This document shows, in pieces, positions 38,119 to 50,000 of a DNA stretch of 64,000 nucleotides (positions are counted from its first letter, which is position 1; every line of letters starts with the position of its first letter). Origin of the DNA: Setophaga petechia (taxonomy: Eukaryota; Chordata; Aves; Passeriformes; Parulidae); the NCBI GenBank assembly GCA_024362935.1, contig JANCRA010000001.1, positions 54,815,930 to 54,879,929 of the forward strand, given 5' to 3'. The notes below the pieces were generated by a model. That model saw nothing but the letters and a program-made list of their open reading frames with translations. It was not told where the DNA came from and ran no database searches. Made by a program: the position numbers and the translations under genes.

Positions 38119-40672
38119 CTTTGTTGAAAAATGAAAAAGTGCCATCCATACATTTCATTTATAGACATATCTGAATCAGAAAGCTCAAAGCCACTGTGGC
38201 AGAATACCTGTAACCAGTAAGGCTGTCTGTAGAAGACACACTTACTCTGACCTCCAGTGCCTCTTCTCCAGGACAGTTGAGTCTAAAATCTCGATTGCAA
38301 ATCCAAGACACACCTGGAGTCACACAGGGAAACCCAAATTGCCTCCATCAGACATATCTGAGCTCCAGCAGTGATGTATCCTCCCCTGTCCAGTGATGCA
38401 AATGAAGCCCTGCTCATTCCCAGCTCTGTGTCCCTGGCCCTGTTGCCCTTTCCCTATACTCTGTACTACTCTGGCTCTCTCCTGTACCTTTCCCCCTCTT
38501 TCCTTCATCATTTTCTTCTCACCCAAATAATACAAATTACAATTGAGCTCAAACAAATGCTGTTCCTTCAAGGAGAGCACTAATGGTGGTCTCCATGCAG
38601 TTACCAATCTCCCCAAGGATTGGAGAAACAAGGCATTCCTCAAATCTCTCTCCTTCTGTCAAACAGATTTTAAATTAGTCAGTGTTTAAAAAAAATATTA
38701 CATGCCAAATTGTGAATAGAGTGAAAATGTAGTAAGTAATACCTGTCTTCATGCATAGAAAAATAAATTTCAAGTACTTTCTGGCTGCATTTCAATTTTT
38801 GTTGGCTGTACTGGACATTGGAGGGTAAAGAGGTTGACAAACAGCTTTCTTTTCATGGCTACTAAAAGAATGATGCCACCTACTCCAAATCCTACAACTC
38901 TTTGAGTTGTGAGACTCTATTGGCAACTTTTGAATGGCAGTATACTGACCAATTTACAGATGAACACTAAAATTCCTGCAAAATAAAATAAGCTAATCTT
39001 ATTTGCTTTCATCTGTTTTAACATCAGATTTTGTTCACATTTCCTCCAAGAACATACATTATTAAATTAGGCCTACCAATGAACTATCAAAACAAGTACA
39101 CACGTCACTGATTCAAATTTTCCTACACACTTTTCCTGTACCTTGCTGTGCTGCCAGGTTTCTAATACAGAGTTTTGGAAAAAAAGGAGCTTGCTCAGGT
39201 TTTAAACTGATGAATATTTGAATGCAGGGAAGCTTCACAGCATTAGACCAGCAGGTCTGGTGATGCTGTGCACAAAGTAATATTCTCTAAAAGTAACCCT
39301 GTTACAATTAAATTAACATGTAATCATACAGAAATTACATGCAGTTTTTAGGATTACATACAAAACCCTGACAAGCCAAACTTATCTGAGGTTTGTCAGT
39401 GCCCCAACATGGCTTTACAGTGATTCACCAGCCTGTCGGCCAATCTATAATGAATTAAGAGAGCTTCAGCTGCATCCAGGGTTCAAAACCACTTGGGTTC
39501 AATTATCATCCAATCAACTAATAAAAATATAAATATTTTTATCTTTAAAAACAAACTTGCACTATTGATCGGGCTGTGTGGTTTAAATCAGCTATGGAAT
39601 TTGGACAAACAAATAAGAACCATTTTACATAGCCAGCTGCACATCAAAAGTAATTTTGCAACAGAAAAATTTTCTGGCCAGACCTGCCTTTCAGACAGTT
39701 ATAGATCCCAGTGGAGGCATGGGAAGACCAGAGTTCAAATTCAGTTTACTATGGCAGTTCTCCCAGCTCTGAATCTCAGCCATGTGACTGGCAATGCTTA
39801 CTGTCACCACAGGGGAGTCTTAAAAGGGAAAAGTGGTAGCTCTGACATTCAAAGAAAAAGCAAATACTACCACACAAAACTCGTGTAAGAGTAGAATGTT
39901 TCTCAGTAGAATTTCAAGCTGTTTCTCAGCATTGTGCTGGTATCTCATTGTTGCTTGAGAATGACTGCAGACATAGAATAAATTCTGTTAACCCAGAAAA
40001 GTGCATTTGCCACCTTATCTGCCTCACTGAGCATAGCCTGAATAAAGGGGATACACCATGAGGAGAAGGCAGGAGACACAATAACTACATCTAGATCAGC
40101 AAGCAGTGTGTTACTGAAGTCACTGCCCTGCTGACAGAGCAGTCACTACACTGGCAGCCTGGGGAACCTGACATCCTTGTACAAATACACTTCTTGAGAC
40201 TTTCTCCTTCAGAATTGCTTTAGTCTGGGACTGCGGATAGAACAGCAGTAGAGTATGGAGCATGCACTCCTGAAGTACAAGTTTCTCTTGGAAGGAATCC
40301 AGTTTTTATCCTCAGGGACTTCACTGTGACACAAACCAAAAAGGCAGCAAGTGGAGACTACTGTGAGGTTTGTTCCAAAAGCACACCCATGATCTGTAAT
40401 AAGCATGTACCTGAGGTTTAAAAGCATGGAAAAGTGTTCCAGGGGAAACAAAACAGTACCTATTATGATCCTCAAATCAAAAATATTATCATCACAGCAA
40501 CATATCCAGGAAATGGATTTAATACTTCTGTGCCTATCTTAATGCAAATGCAATATTTGGAATGCATATGTGGGATTCTTTTTTTTTTGGCAAACTTTTC
40601 AAGTCCCTTCTTCCAAAATACAACTTTATACCTATTCTACCAATCACTATTCTTTTGTACTTTTCACATTAA

Positions 40673-41300
40673 TGGGGGTTGGAAGGAACCTCTGGAGATC
40701 ATCCAGTCCAAGCCCCCTGCCAAGGAAGAGGCACCTGGAGCAGGTGACACCAAACACATCCAGGTAGGTTTGGAATGGCTCCAGAGAGGGAGACTCCACA
40801 ACCTCCCTGGGCAGCTGTTCCAGTGGTCTGCCACCCTCCACGTAAGAAGTGGAACTTGTGTTTTAGTTTGTGGTCATTGCTCCTTGTCCTGTCACTGGGC
40901 AGCACTGAAAAGGGTCTGGCACCATCCTCTTGGCACCTGCCTTTGAGATATTGATGTGCATGGTGAGATCCCCTTCAGTCTTCTCCAGACCACACAGGCC
41001 CAGCTCCCACAGTCTCTCCTAGTGAGAGAGAAGATCCAGCCCCCATCATCTTCACTGGAGCCTCTGCAGGAGCCCCTGGAGAGGTCCTTCTTGTGCTGAG
41101 GAGCCCAGACACAGCACTGCAGGTGTGACCTCCCTAGGGCTGAGGAAAGGGGCAGCATCACCTGCCCCAGCTGCTGGCCATGCTCTTCCTGATGCTCCCC
41201 AGGACAGCATTGTCCCTCCTGGCTGCAAGGACACACTGCCAGCTTGTGGTCAGCTTGTCATCCATCAGGAACCCCAGATGCTTTCCTGCAGAAATGTTCA
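40673..41300 (-). repeat. CR1 LINE fragment, about 630 bp, longest copy in the window
   Basis: Runs through 'gttggaaggaacctctggagatcatccagtccaa', 'ctccacaacctccctgggcagctgttccagtg', 'ctccttgtcctgtcactgggcagc', 'gagcccagacacagcactgcaggtgtgacctc' and 'ccccaggacagcattgtccctcctggctgcaagg', all reverse-complement CR1 blocks. It is 5'-truncated. Open frames of up to about 170 codons overlapping it (40434-40946 on +, 40892-41236 on -) come from the repeat and are not genes. Confidence 0.96.
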
Positions 41301-42970
41301 CTTCTTTTTTTCTTCTTCTGTTAGTTTCCTTCAGTGAACTGAGTTCAGCACCATGAACTTAAACATACAAACTACTAACTTGAGTATTGTTAATCAATCT
41401 GGAGTCAAATAAGAAAAGGGAGCCCAGGCATTGTAACTTATCCCTACAAAACATTTCTTATATTCCTACACATCCCAAAGCAACTGCAACACAGAGGCTG
41501 AGAATCTGAAGGGACCAGACAGACATAGCATCTCTTCATGACTGAGAAGTATCACAGATGAGGAGTGACAGTAAATCTAAATTCAGAATGCTGACATTAT
41601 TCAAACTGTGCTGCTTGTTTGTGACATCAGCTAGTCTATGTAAATAGAGTACCTAAATCTGGCCAGTGCACAATAATAGCCAAGATGTGTATAAATGCTA
41701 TTATCATAGAAGCTTGTTGAGAAATCAAAGTACAGCATAATAATGCAAACAGAGAGTGTAGTTTTGAGGAAAACCTACACAACTGTGTAGTTGATTTATA
41801 TTTCAATATTTGAACTAAGTATCTAGCTTTCTATGCCAACAGCACATCAAATATGATCAGATTGACAAGATACTTATTTTGGGGAGCAGTTTTGGAGAGC
41901 AGTCACCAGTACTGACCCAGTACTGACACAAACAACCTCTCTTTACATGTCTTGGTTTTACTCATTTGTACAACTGGCAGTAATGACCTCTTCTCAGTTT
42001 TAGCATAATGGTGATTAAGCATTTAATCCAAACCTCTGGCAAGCTAATAAGCATTGCTAATCACAGACTGGAGGAACTGAGGAACAGGCTGACCCTGCAA
42101 GAAGAAACATTGTGTTTTACCTCTTCTGTCACTTCTGAAAATCTGTAAACCATAAATGCAAAGTCATAAACTATAACAGAAGATTACTGTTAGTGAACCA
42201 GAAAGATCCTTTCCATCCAACAAATTATTGAGATTTTGTGCACATCATTTCATTGCCAATTTTTCTCTGGATAATTTAAAAACAAATTAAAATAACGTTG
42301 TCATATAGCTGCCAATTTGTACAGCATACACACAGATTTGAAAAACTTTCCCTGCAACTATCTTCAGCTTGTAATTTTTCAATAATTCAGCATCATTCTC
42401 CACCAACAATAAAAATGTCACTGACACATCTCTTTGTAAAATGTGTCTCCAACTCTGTATTATAGAGACAGTGACAGCTATGACAATATGGCTTTGGCAT
42501 TTAAACCATTTGGCATAGTTTTGCTATCAAAAGTGCACAGTGGAACAAAATGGTTCAAGAATACCAAACAATGCAGGAATTTTTCATCTTTAGATCGTGT
42601 GTGACCTCCAGCCAGGTCATCCCTAGCTGGTGTGACAATGACACCAATAGAACAGATTGGTGTTTTAACAGTAACTCTCACATAATCAACCATATCCATA
42701 GAATTACTGCAATAGTTGCCAGCTTCTCTGAAAAAGCCAATCAAGAGTTCAAAAACCACATGGGCATTAAAAACCTACCAGACATTTGTATTTTTTTCAA
42801 ATTACTTTCATAATTTCTTTTAGATCTTCCCTGCTGACAGCACTACAGCTAAGGATAAGAACATTTAAACTTGTTTCAACAAGCTAACTCCAGGAGGAGA
42901 AACAATTCTGTGGAGGTATCAGCGAGCACAGTATTTGGTTCATTATCCTGCCAAAAAGCCAAGTGATTAG
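41301..42970. other. Non-coding interval, no gene seen
   Basis: AT-rich sequence without recognised repeats or genes. The frames at 42478-42759 (-) and 42550-42813 (+) overlap each other in opposite directions and look random. Confidence 0.55.
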
Positions 42971-42974
42971 CTTA

Positions 42975-44042
42975 GCTAAGTGCCAAATGCAGGGAACATT
43001 GCACAAACACTGCTATGTGCACTGAGCCGTGCTGTACAAAATCACCAGATTGCAGGGCTGAACTGAGTTTGTGTGGCAAGGCTTTGGTACAGGGGTGGCT
43101 TTTGTGAGGAGCTGCTGTGTGATGCAGCCAGTGCCAGCCCGGCTTTGGGATGAACCAGCTGCTGGCCAAGGCTGCCATGGTGGTAATGCCTCTGGGAGAA
43201 TGGGTTGAAGAAGGGAAAAGAGCCACTGAGCAGAAGCAAACTGCAGCCAGAGAAGAGAGGAGTGAGAATATGTGAGAGGAGCAGCCCTGCAGACAGCCAG
43301 GCCAGTGCAGAAGGAGGGGCAGGAGGTGCTCCAGGTGCCAGAGTTGAGGTTCCCCTGCAGCCCTGGTGCAGCCCATGGTGAGGCAGCTGTGCCCCTGCAG
43401 CCATGGAGGTCCCAGCCATGGACAGATCCACCTGCAGCCCATGGAGAAACCCACACTGGAGCAGGTGGGTGCCTGAAGGAAGATGTGACTCTGGGGCAGG
43501 GCTGCCCTGGAGCAGGCTCCTGGCAGGACCTGTCAGAGAGGAACCCACCTGGGGCAGGTTTGCTGGCAGGACTTGTGAGCTTGGGGACCCACACTGGAGC
43601 TTGTAGGAAGGATTCAAGCTGGAAAACTGTCCCCTGTGAGAGGGACCCCACACTGAAGCAGAGGAAGACTGTGAGGAGTCCATCCCTGAACAGGAAGGAG
43701 TGGCAGACACAAGAGCCTGCAATGCCCCTTCCTGTCCCTCTACACTGTTAGATGGAGAGGAAGTTGAGAATCAGGAATAAAGTTAAGCCCAAGACAGGAG
43801 GAGGTTGGGTGGAAGGTGTTTCTAGGATTTTATTTTATTTATCCTACTCTGATTTGCTTGGCAATAGATTGAATTCATTAACCCAGGCCTTGTCTGTTTT
43901 GTCTGTGACAGTAGTGGGTTAAGCAACCTCTCCCTGCCCTGATCACCACTCACCAACCTTTTGTTGTATTTTCTGTCCCCTGCCCTGTGAATGGAGTGGC
44001 TTTGGCAGGCATCTGGCATCCAGCCAGGGTCAACCCACCACA
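42975..44042 (+). mobile_element. Solo LTR of an avian ERVL-type endogenous retrovirus
   Basis: The right end, 'ggcatccagccagggtcaacccacca', and preceding blocks ('ctccctgccctgatcacc', 'ttgttgtattttctgtcccctgccctg') match the end of a common passerine ERVL LTR as I remember it. The left part begins near 'cattgcacaaacactgctatgtgcactgag'. The middle is GC-rich with repeated CCTGCAGCC/CCCATGG and 'acccacactggagc' units, as in these LTRs. An AATAAA at 43777-43782 (in GGAATAAAGT) fits a polyadenylation signal. I see no gag, pol or env sequence next to it, so it appears to be a solo LTR. The left boundary is uncertain and I could not find a clear target-site duplication. Confidence 0.75.
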
Positions 44043-47000
44043 AGAGCCTAAACTCATATGCCAAATGGTGGAAAAGCTGGTCTACACAGGATATGTGCAC
44101 AGCACAAAATAAGGAAATGAAGGACATAATTCAATTGCTGAGTCAAACCTGTAGTCATACTTTTTAAAACCATTTAGGAGATAGATTTCTGATACATAGC
44201 TTATAGATAAAATCATAATTAGGTTGTTGCTCTCCCTGCATTATTGTCACTTATTTTTAAAACAGCTGCAGAATTTCTTTTCAAAGAGAAAAGCAATGTG
44301 CCATTTTTACCTTTCAGGTTGGGAAAGTTCTGAAAAATATTATAAATATATCAAATGGTTTCTTTGTATGTTTTTTATCTAAATGAAATCTTCAACATAC
44401 AAAAATTGCAAAAGTTAGAAGGCAGTAGGTTCACTTGAAGGCTTCTTCAAGTGCTTCCTAGCTCCAGCAACTTGGGTTCCATGTAGTACAAATTTCTATC
44501 TCTGATGAGATTGTATTTCAATGATATAGCCTGGCAACTGCACTAGAAAAAGCTATAAAGATAAGAATATATGTCACAAGATTGTAGCCCTCAGAAGGAA
44601 TGGGACTATTATTCTACCATAAGTAGACAACTACCAATCTGATTGCAAAATAAAGTATTTCTGTTATTTTGAACAAATCAGAAATGGCCCACTGCAACTG
44701 ATTTTTTTAACATTTTCTTGTTAGGGTATTTTCTGTAAAGAAAAAAATTATGTATAGAGAAAAAACATTTTTCCTTCACAAGATATAAACGAGTATCTCA
44801 TTCTCCACATTATTTTAAATTCTGTTTTTAGTGGGCAAAAAATAGCTTATATAGAGTGTACTTAATATTCTTTCAGATTAGGAAAGTCCCTCCTTGGAAA
44901 AGGGTCTTCCTAGTACAATTGCAACAGTCAAACTGAGCCTCCATGGGAGCAATCAGGCTCACCAAGTTATTCATAAAGGCAGGAAAGACAAACTTGTTAA
45001 AAGGTTAACAAAGTTATAAGGAGGAGAACATATTCTGATTCATGGCCCTGGTTGCACCACAGCCAAAGGCACTGCTGTCCTCATGGGGAAAGTCAAAAGA
45101 CACCAGGCTTATAAAAGCCCAGAGGGCTAAAAGTGGATAACAACCAAAAGTAATGGCTTGAAGCCATCAGTACATTTCCTTCATTTGCAAAAAGGACTTC
45201 AATATGTGCTCGAAATGCTTTGTTTTAATTTGTTAGCTGTTCTGCAAAGGTCTCTTGATAATACAGAATTTTTCCACAATAAATGCTGGCCAGAACAAGT
45301 TTACTCTAGAGTTTTACTCTATCATTGAGCATTTACAAAATAAAATAAATTTAAATAAGTCAGGTTGGCCAAATGAAAACCACAAATCAAAAAAACCACC
45401 AAGTAGGACCATCCTCCCTGCCAAAGCTTAATGTGACCTAATGGGAGAGCTGTAAGAGGTTAGAGTTGGTTTTTTATGTAGCTTCATGTAATATTTGGCA
45501 AACCAAACGGGCTGGGTCAGGACTCCTGATCCTTAAGCAAACATTTGATGTAATTTTTTTTCACTTTTTCACTATAATAATACTCTGCATTCTGCCCTCC
45601 TATGACCTCAGCCCCTTTTCCCCGGGGTGGGTCAGATTTAGAACCTCCTTCTTCACTTACGAGTGCCGTTTGAATCAGTCCCTTCCAGATGTGCTTCACC
45701 TCCACCCACAGCAGGCCCTGCAGGTCCAGCAAAGTGCAGAGAGGGAAGGGAGCACAGGGAGAAGGAGCTGTGCCCTGGCAGCACATCAGTTGGCTCCCAG
45801 CTTCTGCCTGAGTTTATTATTCATAGCACTGGTGGGAGGGCAGGGGGCAGGGTGACTCACACAACATCTTGTCTAAATTGAAAACCAACACCAACCCACA
45901 CCCCTGCAGCCGAGCTGTGGTGGGTCACTGTGGTCAGCTCTGCTTCCAGGGGGTGTCTGGGCCCCAGGGATTTTCTGCTCCAGGCTGAGCAGGTCACTCA
46001 GTATCACTGAAATGGGAGAGGACAGCAAGTTTCTCTTTCCCTCCAACCTCTTCAGAGAAGTGAACTCCACTGCCTGTTCTCTCTGAGAGAAGTTACTTAA
46101 AGCTTGTGACAAACGTCAGTGTGAAGTTATTCAAAATATTTTACAACTTGCAGGAAATATATAGGGGACAGTATAAACACCCACCCCAGCACTCCAACTT
46201 AGTGCTACCCTAAAAATATATAAAATTAAATAGCCATCTTAACCAGCATCCATCCAAGTAGAAAAAGGAATGTTATTTAGCCTGAACTCCACAATATTTC
46301 AAATGCAAGTGGACAAGAAAATTATGGTCCTAACTACAGATGGAAAGAGCAATGTAGCATGGCAGAAATAAAGAGCTGTGTTCTGTCAGGTACTGCTGTT
46401 GAGAAAACAATAGTTTAGCTGTATAGGATTCAATAGCAATGTGTTTGCCTAGCAAAGAAAGAGTTAACATGTGTTCCAATGATATTTTAAACCAAAAATT
46501 CCAGTGTTTCTGCCACCATGAGAGAATTAACTACCTCAGGATATGTGTGTATCTTCAACAGTGACAATAAGACTTCTCTCACTTGCACTGCTGTCCAGGA
46601 TTTCACTGTTTAACAATTCTCTATCATCTCACCTTCTGTTTGCCTCTTTGTGCTATTTTTGATGACCAAATGCCTAATCCTGCTGTCAACACACCCTGCC
46701 CTGGAGATGGTAAGGGCAAAGTAAAAAACCACAAAACCCCAGCACCTGGAACAGGTGCTCCTAATGGACAGGGAGCTGGGATGGGGATCCATCAGCACTA
46801 GCCCGGGGCTGCCAGGGACCTGCTCACTTGAGGAGTGACAGGAAGCTCCTGGGATGCTCGAGGTTGTTTCAGCCACCTGGAGAGAAGCAAAGGCAGTGAG
46901 TAAAATAGGGAATGTCCTGCCTGTGTGCTGCTGCAACCTCTACCTCCCAAGAGCTCCTTCCTGCCTGGGATCCAACAGGGAGGAGATGCCCCATGTCTCC

Positions 47001-50000
47001 TGCTCAAGAAGGCCACAGTGGCCCCAAGTGGTAAGCAAGGAAAACTTCAAGCACGAACCTGCAGGTCTTCCCGCGGCAGAGCCAAGTCCAGAATTGAAGG
47101 AATGTGTGACAAAGCTGCCAAAAGTGTGACACTTGGCAGCTCTCCCAGCTGCCTTCCACTACTTCCCTTCTAGCCCCCAAAGTATCTGTGATGTGAGTAA
47201 GGGGCACTCTTAAGTAGCTGTTGGCCCTTTCCCACTGCAACTGCTTGGAAGGACTCTTGGCTTCTTCAGGCGTCACTGGGTTAAGGTGGAGAATGTGGCT
47301 CCTGGGCCCTCTGCCCATTCCTATTCAGATGGTGGAAAGCAGCACAGGAGATGGCTGGCTCCTCCTGAATTGAGGAAAGCTTCTAGCAAAATTAGGCTCC
47401 TTTCTCCTCAAAGCTACACAGAAGAAAATAAGGCAACAGCCAAAAATCTCTGCCCTCGCTTTCTCTGAACCCTGATGTCAACTGGAGTTAACTCCCACTG
47501 AGCTATATTCCAGCTAAGGAGGGGCATATCTCACTCTGTTCCACGAGCCAGTGTCCCCCCTGAGGTACAGACTGTGTCCTCACAATCTTTTTTCAGTACC
47601 TTCAATCCTGGCACCTTGGAAGTGAGAAATGTTGGCTTTAGCCCCTTTTCTTGTAGGTAGGACACTTGCACTTCAATGAAGTAACAAAAGCCATAAGTAT
47701 AGAAAAATCTCTCCCACCTCACCCTTGCTTATAAACTCTTTTCCTCTGGCTAAAATTAAATTAAAATTATTTCTTCTCAGTTTATATTGATATTTCTAAT
47801 ATTTCATCTCCAGAGGGGGTAAAACCCCATCAAATTACCAAAGTGTTCCATATTAGGTTACATTCTCCATTGAGCTGAATGTTTCATTGATTCCTTTCCA
47901 TGTAAGGATAATTGTGTTTCACTGGTTAACATTAAAAAGTAATTATATGTCATCTTTTACCCCAGAAGTTGAGCTTTGTACAAATATGCAGGTATTCAAC
48001 CAACACAGCTAGCTACAAACCAAGGGAAAAGGACTGTTTGCATGCAACCAAAGCAACTCACAGAGGAGCAGAATAGAAATGGAAATATATTACACTTAGG
48101 TTATCACAAGGAAAATTTAATTATTCAATTACAATTTCGGTTGGCACAGATACATACACACAATACTTATAAAAGTTTTGAAATGTGTGAGCAACGCTTT
48201 CATATCTTACTGATAATTTGGAGGGCACAGGCATGCAATTAATTATGCAATTATCCAGAGCAAAAAGCAGCACTGCATTGTTTCAAGTGAACTCTTTCAG
48301 TTCTTTGGAACATTCCATCCTGCTACCCATCTGGCATTACTGAGTTGAATTTGAGATATCTGACATACAAAGTAGACACCATAGCTGGCTATTTTGTAAT
48401 TTACAGCCTAATGTAGGGATTTAGGTTCGTAGCCCTCCTGAGTCATTGGCTAATTGTGTGAAATCAGCAAAGTCTATTAATCCCTGCAGGTAAAAAACTA
48501 CCTTTTGTGATCTCTGAATGAAATTTAAGACATTGCCATTGCTTAGGTGACATGAGGAATTTAAAAATAAGTTTTAAAACTGTCAGGGCTACGTTAGGAA
48601 AACAAATTTATATTTCCAAACTATAGACAGGTGTTAATATAGAAGATATAGATGAGATATATTGAGGCCCAAATCCCTTCTCTGATCATCCCTTAGGAAG
48701 CTGTAGGCCAAAGTAAGACCATTTGTTTTACATGACCAATGTCTTTGACAATTGGACACTTCAAATCTAAATGTGTTTCAATATGGAATTTTTATTGCAT
48801 CTTGTCAGTGTGCTTTTAGTAGAAGTTGTCTTAACAGGGAACCATGAGGAATTTAGTTTAGTATGGAAGACAGTAATTTCTGATGGAAAGTCCATTGAAA
48901 AATAACTGAAAAATCACATCTTTCCTTTTCTAGAATTCTGGGGTTCCATTTGGGCCTGAATGCCAGAAACCAAATGTTCCTTTTCCTACTGTCATCCCTA
49001 AAGAAGCAATCATTTAAAAAAAAAAGGTACAGAATTTTTATATTCCTCCAATTTCTGTAAATGCAGCCACTTTCCATCTTCCTAAAATTGAAAGACTTCA
49101 CTCAAAAGTTAAGACTGCTCTTTTTTAAGATCCTATCTCCATGTTTATCTCCCTCTCAGCAGCACAAGTTCCTTAGGAGCATAACTCTGCTCAAAGACTC
49201 AATCCCTATTTTCTCATCTGTTGCTGCATCTCAGGAGCCATTTCCTTTAGAGAGGAATTTCAAAATGGAAAATTGTTTTTTTCAGTCAAGATCTGCTGAC
49301 TGAACCCTCTATACAGTGTTCAGAACACAGGAGGAAGTTGCCTTGCTTGAACTGGAAATTGGAAACTGTAAAGAGGGAATCATTTTCTTTATATGTGCAC
49401 CTCTTCCCATTGGTTCTCTTTGAGTTACTTAAAATACCCATCTGTTTACACAGTAAGATTATTTTTAAGTATAGGGTTGTGGTTTTTTTCTTTCACAAAT
49501 TAAATTTCCTCCATTTTAAAAAGAACTAGAATTTTTTTTTTTAAGGAATGGGCTAGTTGAGCACTGCCTAAATGTACAGGGAAGACTCCACTGGCCTGTT
49601 CTCTTGTCTCTCATGAGTTTGTGTTTGATATTCAATGGCCTCCAATATAAACTTTATTGTATGAGTGAAAAGTAGCATATCAACACACATCAGAGATGCT
49701 GCCCAAGAATTCACTTTGCTTCAGAGCCCTGAAAAACACCACAGTGATTTTCAAGAAGTTGCTACTTTCACCACAAATCAAGGAGGTAACCCCAAGAGAG
49801 TGTGGAAATTCTGGTCATCATTCCACAGCCTGCTGTGCTACCACAGCATGAGGGAGACAGGGACAGAGAACAGTAATTCTTTACAAGTGTACACAACTTT
49901 CAAATCTGCTTCAACACAGGGATTTTGTAGAACAGGATTAGTGAACTGAACCTGCTGTTCTACACATCCAAACAAAAGTAGTTCAGCGACACAGTGGTAC

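Larger units (their letters stand above)
33503..40672. other. Non-coding interval, no gene seen
   Basis: AT-rich sequence with chance open frames up to 131 codons (39493-39888), none recognised. It contains a duplicated module (34789-34887 and 36060-36159) and a perfect small hairpin (38098-38118). A short imperfect tandem, TAGAAAATAATTAT/TTAGAAAATAATTT, lies near 37758-37786. Confidence 0.55.

Noticed and set aside
39493..39888. 131-codon plus-strand frame
   Set aside because: No domain, signal peptide or neighbouring exon recognised; length is within chance expectation for 64 kb of six-frame sequence.
40434..40946. 170-codon open frame on the plus strand
   Set aside because: More than half of it is antisense CR1 sequence (from 40673); the remainder has no recognisable domain.
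43042..43722. 226-codon open frame on the minus strand
   Set aside because: It lies wholly inside the ERVL-type LTR, overlaps long frames in other phases and the other strand, and is low-complexity. It reflects stop-poor composition, not a gene.
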